A DNA stretch of 64,000 bases, from contig CAZKGM010000006.1 in assembly GCA_964552395.1 (NCBI GenBank), forward strand, positions 1 to 64,000, in the 5' to 3' direction. This stretch comes from JAJDNH01 sp964552395 (lineage in GTDB: Bacteria; Acidobacteriota; Thermoanaerobaculia; Thermoanaerobaculales; Sulfomarinibacteraceae). Position 1 is the first letter of the stretch. Every line of letters begins with the position of its first letter. Of the stretch, positions 16,455 to 23,518 are shown in pieces. Under the pieces are notes generated by a model. It was not told the origin of the DNA. It saw nothing but the letters and a program-made list of their open reading frames with translations, and did not search any database. The position numbers and the translations under genes were made by a program.

Positions 16455-18419
16455 ATGAGCACAGCCTTCGACTACACCGCCGTTGGCCTCAAAGTCGGTC
16501 TTGAGGTCCACCAGCAGCTCCTCACCGGCGAGAAGCTCTTCTGCCGCTGTCCCGCAGGGCTGTACACGTCGGAACACGATGGTTCGGTCTTGCGCCACAT
16601 GCGGCCAACCCTGTCCGAGCTCGGTGAGTACGATGGAACCGCGCTGATGGAGTTCAAAACCAAGAAGAACATCATTTATCTGCTGCACGAGTCCAACGTC
16701 TGCACCTACGAGATGGACGACACGCCACCCTTCCTGCTCAACCCGCAGGCCCTCGACATGGCCATTGAACAGTGTCTGATGCTCGGCTGCGACATCGTCG
16801 ACGAGGTTCACATCGCTCGCAAGCAGTACCTTGACGGTTCGATCCCGACCGGCTTCCAACGCACCGCAGTTGTCGGTGTTGCCGGCCGCATCCCGTTCCG
16901 CGGGCGAGAGATCACTATCTCTCAGGTCACGCTCGAGGAGGACAGCTGCCGAGAGGTCTCCGACCGCGGTCACCTGATCGTCTGGCGAACCGATCGGCTC
17001 GGCATGCCGCTGATCGAGACCGTGACCGGGCCTGATCTCAGAACCCCGGAGGAGGTCGAGGAAGCCATCCTCCTGATCGGGCGTGTTTGCCGGTCGACCG
17101 GCCATGTTCGGGTTGGCCTCGGCGCCAGCCGACAGGACGTCAACGTCTCGGTGAGCGGCGGCCGGAGGGTCGAGATCAAGGGAGTGGCAAAGGCCGGCTG
17201 GGCACGTAGGCTGGTCCACACCGAGGCAATCCGACAGGTCAGGTTGCTCGAGCTTCGCCATGAGCTCCACCGGCGCAGTCTGACTCGCCCCGCCGATATC
17301 GGTATCGAGCATCTCGACGTCACGGACATCTGCGCCAGCTCGGAACTGGCCCAACTCCGTAAGGAGACGTGGCAGAGGTGCATTGAGGAGGAAGGGCTCC
17401 GGGCCGGCTTCGAGCTTGGTCGCGGACCGTTCTGTGTCCGCGCGGTTCGCCTCCCGGGCCTAGCGGGAACTCTTTCTCACCCTATCCAGCCGGGCCTCAC
17501 CTTTGCCCATGAGCTCGCGGGACGGGTGCGCGTGATCGCGACCCTCGACCAGCAGCCGACCTTCTTTCACAGCGAGAAGTGGCCCGACTACGCGGGATCT
17601 CGTTCAGAGCTGGATCGGCTCATGCGACGCGCCGGATGCGGTCCGGACGACGCCCTCGTGATCGTCTGGGGAGCCGAGGAGGACACCGTTACCGCAGCCG
17701 AGGAGATCCGGATCCGCTACGCAGACGCCACCGAAGGTGTACCCCATGAGACGCGGCAGCCATTGCCGGACGGGACGACCGACTTCGAGCGCATCCTACC
17801 GGGGCCGGATCGGATGTACCCCGACACCGACAGCCCGCCGCAGCGGCTTCTTCCCGAGCGGATCGAGAAGCTCCGGGCGCCCCTGCCACCGCCACCCTGG
17901 ATCCGCGAGGCACGCTACGCAGCCGCCGGCGTGCCGCGCTGCACGATTCACTTCCTCATCCGGCGCGGTGGAGCCCGCCTCGTCGACCTGGTCACTATCG
18001 AAGCTGGTGCCGACCTCCGGCGGGCGTGCTTCTTCTTCGCAGAGCAGCTGAAGGCGCTTCGCCGCAAGGGCGTCGCTGTCGATCTGGTCAGCGACTCCCG
18101 GTGGGTGTTGCTCTTCCGTCTTCTCGGCGGCTCGCCGGTAATCTGGGAAGCGTGGTCCGGGCTCGTCGAAGCGATGGCGGCCTCTCCGGCCGCCGACCCC
18201 GTGGACCTGGCGGTCAGCCGGAGCCTCGGTCAGGCGCCCGACGGCTGGCGCGAGAAGGTCGCGCAGCTCGCACGGGTCGCGGTGCCCGACCATCCTGACG
18301 GCACGATCGGCCAGCGGATCCGGTTCCTGATGGGTCTCGCGATGTATGAGCTGAGGGGCATGGTCCCGGCCCGCCGGGTAGAAGCCCTCCTGCGGCAGGA
18401 GCTGGGAGATGCACGATGA
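16455..18419 (+). CDS. gatE: Glu-tRNA(Gln) amidotransferase subunit E (archaeal type)
   Basis: 654 residues. The N-terminal GatB/GatE cradle begins VGLKVGLEVHQQLLTGEKLF and continues with YLDGSIPTGFQRTA, QVTLEEDSCREV and DRLGMPLIE, which bind the tRNA end and activate Glu-tRNA. In the middle, roughly residues 345-430, lies a GAD-type insertion (FFHSEKWPDYAG, RRAGCGPDDALVIV, EGVPHETRQ) that is diagnostic of archaeal GatE and absent from bacterial GatB. The helical and YqeY-like C-terminal region follows. With GatD it should convert Glu-tRNA(Gln) to Gln-tRNA(Gln). The ATG at 16455 follows GGAGG; an in-frame ATG at 16410 is less likely. The stop overlaps the gatD start by 4 bases. The repeat copy B lies directly upstream. 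Confidence 0.92.
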   Translation: MSTAFDYTAVGLKVGLEVHQQLLTGEKLFCRCPAGLYTSEHDGSVLRHMRPTLSELGEYDGTALMEFKTKKNIIYLLHESNVCTYEMDDTPPFLLNPQALDMAIEQCLMLGCDIVDEVHIARKQYLDGSIPTGFQRTAVVGVAGRIPFRGREITISQVTLEEDSCREVSDRGHLIVWRTDRLGMPLIETVTGPDLRTPEEVEEAILLIGRVCRSTGHVRVGLGASRQDVNVSVSGGRRVEIKGVAKAGWARRLVHTEAIRQVRLLELRHELHRRSLTRPADIGIEHLDVTDICASSELAQLRKETWQRCIEEEGLRAGFELGRGPFCVRAVRLPGLAGTLSHPIQPGLTFAHELAGRVRVIATLDQQPTFFHSEKWPDYAGSRSELDRLMRRAGCGPDDALVIVWGAEEDTVTAAEEIRIRYADATEGVPHETRQPLPDGTTDFERILPGPDRMYPDTDSPPQRLLPERIEKLRAPLPPPPWIREARYAAAGVPRCTIHFLIRRGGARLVDLVTIEAGADLRRACFFFAEQLKALRRKGVAVDLVSDSRWVLLFRLLGGSPVIWEAWSGLVEAMAASPAADPVDLAVSRSLGQAPDGWREKVAQLARVAVPDHPDGTIGQRIRFLMGLAMYELRGMVPARRVEALLRQELGDAR

Positions 18420-19807
18420 GCTGCTCGGACCCACTGAAGGGCTACCGTGGGACCGCGCGCCAGCGTCTCGGCGAGTGGGGCGTCCGCGTGTGGAGTGACG
18501 TCCGGGTCACCAACAGCGCGGGCTCCGTCTTCGAGGGCGTCATCCTGCCCCGATCGGGGACGTTCGACGACCTTCACCTGGTTCTCAAGCTCCACAACGG
18601 CTACAACGTCGGACTCCATGTCGACCGGATCGCCACAATCGAGGAGCTCGGGTACCGTGAGGCGGTCTACAAAATCCCGGAGAAGGAGTTCCCCCCCCGT
18701 CCGGATCTTCCCAAGGTGACGCTGCTCGGGACCGGCGGCACAATTGCCTCGCGCCTCGACTACCGCACTGGTGCGGTTATCCCCGCCTTTACGCCCGGGG
18801 AGCTCTACGGCGCCGTGCCGGAGCTCGCCGACCTGTGCAACCTGACCACCAAGAAGATCTTCGGGGTCTTTTCCGAGAACATGGCGTGGCCCGAGTACGC
18901 CACGCTTGCCCGCGCCATCGGGGAGGAAATCCAGGCCGGGGCCGACGGCATCGTCATCGGTCACGGTACCGACACGATGGGGCACACGGCGGCGGTCCTG
19001 AGCTTCATGGTGCAGAACCTGCCGGTCCCGGTCGTGCTCGTCGGCAGTCAGCGCAGCTCCGACAGGCCCTCGTCCGATGCCGCGCTCAACCTGATCCATG
19101 CCGTACGCGCGGCTGCCTACGGTGACATCGCAGAGGTTCAGATCTGCATGTTCGGACCGACGTCGGACCGCTACGCCCTCCTTCACCGCGGCACCCGATG
19201 CCGCAAGATGCATAGCTCCTACCGATCGACCTTTCGCACCGTCGGTGACATTCCCCTGTGCCTCGTCAGCCGGGACGAGTTCACCGTCTTGAACGGTGAT
19301 TACCTCCGGCGCGATCAGCAGCGGCAGGTCCGAATCGATCCTGAATATGACGACCGTGTGACGATCCTCTACTACTACCCGGGGATGAAGCCCGACCTCG
19401 TGGACGCCCTGGTGGACAAGGGGTACCAGGGCATCGTCATCGCCGGGACAGGGCTCGGTCACGTCAACAAGCCCCTCTACCCGGCTCTCGAACGAGCCGT
19501 GAGCGCCGGCGTCCAGGTCATGATGACGGTCCAGACCTTGTGGGGCTATGCTCAGATGTACGTCTACGACACCGGTCGCGACCTCCTCGACCTCGGTGTC
19601 GTGCCTCTCGACAACATGCTGCCGGAAACCGCCCTCATGAAGCTCGGCTGGGTGCTCGGCCACACGCACGAACACGCCGAAGTAACTCGCCTTATGCAGA
19701 AGCCGATCAGCCACGAGATCACCTCTCGAGAGCCGCACAATGGCTATCTCATCCTTCAAGGGGGACTCCCTGAGGTCGAGGACTTCATCACGAGTCACTG
19801 GAAGTGA
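18416..19807 (+). CDS. gatD: Glu-tRNA(Gln) amidotransferase subunit D (archaeal type)
   Basis: 463 residues, the usual GatD length, well above plain L-asparaginases (~330). An N-terminal beta-barrel domain (residues 1-90, including VTNSAGSVFEGVILP) precedes the asparaginase-type amidase. Catalytic motifs are GTGGTIASRLDYRTGAV (near residue 104), HGTDTMGHTAA (near 183), GSQRSSDRPSSDAALNL and the Lys in RKMHSSYRSTF (near 263), giving the Thr-Thr-Asp-Lys set. It frees ammonia from glutamine or asparagine for GatE. ATGA overlap with gatE shows a two-gene operon. The barrel and the DRPSSDAA context separate it from a free asparaginase. GatDE is regarded as an archaeal marker, so its presence among clearly bacterial genes is striking. 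Confidence 0.93.
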   Translation: MSCSDPLKGYRGTARQRLGEWGVRVWSDVRVTNSAGSVFEGVILPRSGTFDDLHLVLKLHNGYNVGLHVDRIATIEELGYREAVYKIPEKEFPPRPDLPKVTLLGTGGTIASRLDYRTGAVIPAFTPGELYGAVPELADLCNLTTKKIFGVFSENMAWPEYATLARAIGEEIQAGADGIVIGHGTDTMGHTAAVLSFMVQNLPVPVVLVGSQRSSDRPSSDAALNLIHAVRAAAYGDIAEVQICMFGPTSDRYALLHRGTRCRKMHSSYRSTFRTVGDIPLCLVSRDEFTVLNGDYLRRDQQRQVRIDPEYDDRVTILYYYPGMKPDLVDALVDKGYQGIVIAGTGLGHVNKPLYPALERAVSAGVQVMMTVQTLWGYAQMYVYDTGRDLLDLGVVPLDNMLPETALMKLGWVLGHTHEHAEVTRLMQKPISHEITSREPHNGYLILQGGLPEVEDFITSHWK

Positions 19808-19852
19808 AGTCAGCAGGGCAGTGGCCCGCCCGGGCCGCGGTACGATAGCGGC

Positions 19853-20245
19853 ATGCCAGCTGGGTGTCCTCCCCGCACCTGCCATGGGTTCTCAATACTG
19901 GAGCTGGTGGTGGCGCTGGCGATCGTCGGATTCGCCATCCTCGCCGTGACTGCAACGCTCAGTGTGGAGTCCGGCCGAGCGGCAAGGTTGGCAGCGCGGG
20001 AGGAGGCAGTGGACGCGCTGGAAGCCACGATCGAGGAGGTCCGCGCCGGTCTCACACCCCTGGAGTCGACCTCGATCCAAGTCACGGGAACGGCGGACTC
20101 GGCTCACGACGGCAGCCTGGATATCACCCTCGACGTGGTCTCCGTCAGCCCGTCCGGCCTGTACCAGGTCGAAGCGACTGCGCGATGGCGGGTCCTCGGG
20201 AAAGCAGCCAGTGAACGGCTGACGACACTGGTATGGCGCCCGTGA
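19853..20245 (+). CDS. Minor pseudopilin, GspI-like
   Basis: 130 residues with a type IV prepilin leader: short basic N-terminus, cleavage-site Gly in CHGFSILELVVALAI with Glu at +5, then a hydrophobic helix. It would be processed by prepilin peptidase and inserted in the inner membrane as part of a type II secretion or type IV pilus tip. The remainder is short and weakly conserved; assignment to the I position rests on size and on gene order before a J-like and a K-like gene. It starts 45 bases after gatD and overlaps the next gene. No secretion ATPase, secretin or major pseudopilin is in the window. Confidence 0.7.
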   Translation: MPAGCPPRTCHGFSILELVVALAIVGFAILAVTATLSVESGRAARLAAREEAVDALEATIEEVRAGLTPLESTSIQVTGTADSAHDGSLDITLDVVSVSPSGLYQVEATARWRVLGKAASERLTTLVWRP

Positions 20246-20781
20246 GCAGACCTCCAAGCCGGGGCACGACGTTGCTTGAGCTGATGGTTGCGCTCGCCCT
20301 CATGAGCATCGCCCTGCTCCTCGCAGCGAACCTCATCGCTATCTCGGAACGAGTCGGACAGAGAGCCGCAGCCATCCTCCGTGATCCCCTGTCCTCCTTT
20401 ACCGAGCTCTGGCTGCGGCGCGACGTCGATAACGCCACGTCCTTGTCCTCTTCCGCCATGACCTGGTCAGTGCTGCCGCTGCGAATGGTGCTGCAAAACG
20501 GCGCGGTGGTCGAGTATGACCTGGCGGACGGCACGCTTGTTCGCAGGGAGCTGCCGGCTGCCGGCACCGGCTCCACCGAGCGGTCGGTTCTGCGCGGGGT
20601 GGTTTCCTGGCGATGGCGGGTCCGTTCGGGCCGACTGGTCGATATCGAGCTCCGCATCTCCAAGCACCGGTTCAGTTCCTCGACATCGGAGCCCACAGGA
20701 TCAGGCAGCTCGCCGCCACCGGCAACTGTAGAAACTCTCACCGTTGCGCGAAGAGGCCTAGGCGGAGGCCGCACATGGTGA
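20233..20781 (+). CDS. Minor pseudopilin, GspJ-like
   Basis: 182 residues. The leader is basic and ends with the processing motif SRGTTLLELMVALALMS, again with Glu at +5 followed by a membrane helix. The globular part includes TELWLRRDVDNATSLSS and VLRGVVSWRWRVRSG, resembling GspJ/PulJ proteins, and ends in a Ser/Pro-rich tail. It overlaps the preceding gene by 13 bases. An in-frame GTG at 20242 gives a 4-base GTGA overlap with the upstream stop and may be the real start. It sits in the middle of an I-J-K-like trio, which in type II systems forms the pseudopilus tip. Confidence 0.7.
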   Translation: MAPVSRPPSRGTTLLELMVALALMSIALLLAANLIAISERVGQRAAAILRDPLSSFTELWLRRDVDNATSLSSSAMTWSVLPLRMVLQNGAVVEYDLADGTLVRRELPAAGTGSTERSVLRGVVSWRWRVRSGRLVDIELRISKHRFSSSTSEPTGSGSSPPPATVETLTVARRGLGGGRTW

Positions 20782-21221
20782 GGCCCGCAGCCGAAAGAGG
20801 CTTCGCGCTGCTCCTCGCCCTCGCAATCAGCTTCCTCGTCGCGGCCACAGCCATCGTCATCGGACGTGCTCTGGACACCCGTTCCTCGACAGATCTCCTC
20901 GAGCTGCGTGTGGTCAAGCTCCGCGCCCTGACCGATGCAGCACTTGCCGAGACCATGGCTCACCTGGACGAGAGCCCGACATTCCGCGGTCAGCCCGACC
21001 ACGCGCTCGGTGACGGCATGATCGGGAGCTCCGTTAAGCAGCGAGAAGATGGAGCATTGCACGTAACCGCCAACGCGAACTGGCGCCGGTGGGCGGCCGC
21101 TCTTGACGCCGATGTCCGCTTCGACGGGCAGGGTCGACCACACATCACAATCTGGAAGAGGACGCTGCGCGTTGGCGCAGAGCATCCCGGGACGGACTCG
21201 GCGGCCTCACGCTTGGACTAA
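20775..21221 (+). CDS. Minor pseudopilin or pilus-assembly protein, GspK/PilX-like
   Basis: 148 residues. The N-terminus ERGFALLLALAISFLVAAT has the Gly-Phe processing junction and hydrophobic helix of the class III leader but lacks Glu at +5, which is a known trait of GspK, the terminal pseudopilin. It is shorter than classic GspK (~300), so a PilX-like role is also possible. ATGGTGA overlaps the stop of the preceding gene, and GGAGG lies 6 bases upstream, so the three genes are cotranscribed. The C-terminus shows no recognised domain. About 277 bases without a gene follow; I see nothing definite in them. Confidence 0.6.
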   Translation: MVRPAAERGFALLLALAISFLVAATAIVIGRALDTRSSTDLLELRVVKLRALTDAALAETMAHLDESPTFRGQPDHALGDGMIGSSVKQREDGALHVTANANWRRWAAALDADVRFDGQGRPHITIWKRTLRVGAEHPGTDSAASRLD

Positions 21222-21498
21222 TCCTAGCTACCTCCTTCGCTCAGGATCGCTCCTCCATCGAGAATCGACATCCTCCCTGCCGAACTAGCTGCTCTTGCAG
21301 CGGCCGGGCGGGTGCTGAGGTCGACTCTACGTCGTGGCGGCCCGTCAACCGGCGGATCAGTCGCTACGCCACGCGCTTCCGGCTCTCGGTGTGACATGGA
21401 TCATCCCGTACCCACACTTGCAGAGCTACAATGAAACCACGAAGGCTCCACGGGTAAGGCGGTTCTTGCCGGTGGTTGCTGCGTTATGGGGCAAGATC

Positions 21499-23223
21499 AT
21501 GAAACGGAATTCCCTACTCGTCGTGCTCGCCATGCTGTCGCTACTGGTCGGTCGCGCAGAAGCGGCCACGGTTGTTCCGCCCAGCAGCCTGGACGAGTTG
21601 GCGTTCATGAGCGACAGTGTCGTGCTAGCGCAAGCCGAAGACAACTACGACATCCGCGGAGCCACGTTTCCCCGAACGGTCACGCTCTTTCGGCTCCTCG
21701 AGACGATCGGTGGAGCGCGCCCGGGAAGGTACTTCGAGGTCGCCGAGCCGGGTGGAGTGTACCGAGACCGGGGGCTTGTGGTCAGCGGTGTCACAAACTA
21801 CCACATCGGCAACACGTATCTCCTGTTCCTGGCGGCCCGCGCGGACGGCCGATGGGCAAGTCGGATGCTCTCCTACGGGACATTCGTCGAGGACGGGGAG
21901 GGGAACCTCGTCCCGGTACCTGAGGCCGAGGACATAGGGCTTACCTGCGCCGACGGCGTGGCACCGTTGTCAGGCTACCCTGAGAGGGCACTTCTGGCCC
22001 ACCTGCGCGGCGCTCTTGGCGGGGGGCCAGACACGCCCATGCCGGACCCACTACCGGGGACGATAGTCTTCGGACCCAGCCCATCGGCGTGCCGCCAGCT
22101 CACCTACAACGGGGACGGCCTGCCGGTACGGTGGTTTGGCTTCGAGACCACAACCGTGGCCATGGTCTGGGCGACAACGCCGGGACAGAGCGGTCTTGCC
22201 GATGGCGGCGCCGGTGCAGTCTCTGGAGGCGCCGGAGCCTGGACCGGTTACCCCAACGCCGCCATGACCCTCCAGTACCAGGGGGTGAGGCCCTCCAGCG
22301 TGGACTGCTCTGGCAGCGCCGCCAGCGCAGACAACGTCGTGTTCAACGATCCGTGTCACGAGATCACCGACATGGTCGGCTGTTCCGGAGTCCTTGCGTT
22401 CGGCGGAACCTGGTTCTCGCTCGGTACACAGCCCTACGACGGCACCCAGTGGCACGTCGCTTCTGCGCCATTTGTGCTCGTCAACAACGGTGCAGAGTGT
22501 ATCGGCGCCACCCAGTTTGCCGAGATGATGACCCATGAGTTGGGACACAGCCTGGGCTTCGGCCACCACACCGACCCCGACGCCACTATGTATGCCACGT
22601 GCTGCCACGGCGCCCGTGGCGCCGGCCTGGGGGCCACCGACGGCCAGTGCGCCTCCTGGCAGTACCACACTTTCCTCGACGTGCCCTACGACTACTGGGT
22701 TTGGGACTATGTCGAAGGTCTACAGAACGCCGGCATCACGACGGGATGCGGGAGCGGCAACTTCTGCCCTGGACAGTCCGTCCTTCGGTCGCAGATGGCG
22801 GTGTTTCTTCTCAGATCGATCCATGGATCCAGCTACACTCCCCCCTCATGTGCCGGTATCTTCGGCGATGTAACTTGTCCTGGCGGCTTCGCGGTCGATT
22901 GGATTGAACAGCTGTTTAACGAAGGGATTACGGGCGGGTGCGGGGGCGGTCAGTTTTGCCCCAATGCCGCTACGAGCCGTGCGCAAATGGCCGTGTTTCT
23001 GTTGAAGTCAAAGCACGGCCCCAGCTACAGACCCCCCGCATGTGCCGGCATCTTCAGCGACGTGCCGTGCCCGGGTGGATTCGCTGTCGACTGGATCGAG
23101 GAGCTTTCCAGTGAAGGGATCACAGCCGGGTGCGCAAGTGGGATGTTCTGTCCAGACACACCCGTCAGCCGCGCCCAAATGGCCGTCTTCATCGACAAGA
23201 CATTCAACTCCGCCAGACCGTAG
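21499..23223 (+). CDS. Secreted matrixin-like metalloprotease with three SLH repeats
   Basis: 574 residues. A signal peptide (KRNSLLVVLAMLSLLVGRAEA) targets it for export. The zinc motif HELGHSLGFGH (His346, Glu347, His350, His356) with a downstream Met in DPDATMYATCC matches metzincin/matrixin proteases. The last ~180 residues form three S-layer-homology-type repeats built on DVPYDYWVWDYVEGLQNAG, then GITxGCGxGxFCP and SQMAVFLL, each carrying paired Cys. Such Cys-containing SLH tails are, from memory, common on extracellular proteins of Thermoanaerobaculia-like Acidobacteriota; they probably attach the enzyme to the cell surface. Upstream in-frame codons exist but the signal peptide fixes the ATG. 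The ribosome site is weak. Confidence 0.82.
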   Translation: MKRNSLLVVLAMLSLLVGRAEAATVVPPSSLDELAFMSDSVVLAQAEDNYDIRGATFPRTVTLFRLLETIGGARPGRYFEVAEPGGVYRDRGLVVSGVTNYHIGNTYLLFLAARADGRWASRMLSYGTFVEDGEGNLVPVPEAEDIGLTCADGVAPLSGYPERALLAHLRGALGGGPDTPMPDPLPGTIVFGPSPSACRQLTYNGDGLPVRWFGFETTTVAMVWATTPGQSGLADGGAGAVSGGAGAWTGYPNAAMTLQYQGVRPSSVDCSGSAASADNVVFNDPCHEITDMVGCSGVLAFGGTWFSLGTQPYDGTQWHVASAPFVLVNNGAECIGATQFAEMMTHELGHSLGFGHHTDPDATMYATCCHGARGAGLGATDGQCASWQYHTFLDVPYDYWVWDYVEGLQNAGITTGCGSGNFCPGQSVLRSQMAVFLLRSIHGSSYTPPSCAGIFGDVTCPGGFAVDWIEQLFNEGITGGCGGGQFCPNAATSRAQMAVFLLKSKHGPSYRPPACAGIFSDVPCPGGFAVDWIEELSSEGITAGCASGMFCPDTPVSRAQMAVFIDKTFNSARP

Positions 23224-23284
23224 CTCCGTGGGTGCGGTGAGGAGCCCCGCCCCTTAGACAGTGCGGCGACCCAACCCCGCCACC

Positions 23285-23313
23285 TTGACACGATCAAGGC
23301 CGCACGCCATACT
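23285..23313 (+). promoter_or_regulatory. Sigma-70-type promoter for the thiamin locus
   Basis: A perfect TTGACA at 23285-23290, a 17-base spacer and CATACT at 23308-23313 make a good sigma-70 promoter. Transcription would start near 23320, about 30 bases before the TPP riboswitch, exactly where a riboswitch-controlled leader should begin. Confidence 0.65.
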
Positions 23314-23352
23314 CCCCGCGGTTCTTTGGCTTGGTGTTGACGCCAATGCGCG

Positions 23353-23433
23353 TTTCCAGGGGGGTGCCCTGTCGGGCTGAGAGCATACCCCTCGAACCTG
23401 AACCGGATCATGCCGGCGGAGGGAACTGGGAAC
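23353..23433 (+). promoter_or_regulatory. TPP riboswitch (THI element)
   Basis: The thi-box core is unmistakable: GGGGTGCC at 23361-23368, then GGGCTGAGAGCATACCC, GAACCTGAACCGGATCATG and GCCGGCGGAGGGAACTGGGA. TTCCAG at the 5' side pairs with CTGGGAA at the 3' side to close P1. Thiamin diphosphate binding should repress the downstream TonB receptor. No intrinsic terminator is visible between 23434 and 23518. GACGACC at 23465-23471 is complementary to GGTCGTC at 23512-23518, which overlaps the ribosome site, so control by ribosome-site masking is plausible (inference). Confidence 0.92.
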
Positions 23434-23518
23434 CCGAGGCGAGCCGTCCGACGCCCCCGGGCGCGACGACCGCCGACAGATCTCCCCCGGTGACCGAGCC
23501 GTGCCCTGGGAGGTCGTC

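Noticed and set aside
18230..19885. 551-codon ORF on the strand opposite gatE/gatD
   Set aside because: It is a shadow frame of GC-rich coding DNA; its translation has no domain features, while gatD on the other strand is complete.
23434..23518. Search for an intrinsic terminator as riboswitch expression platform
   Set aside because: No hairpin followed by T residues is present; ribosome-site masking was proposed instead.
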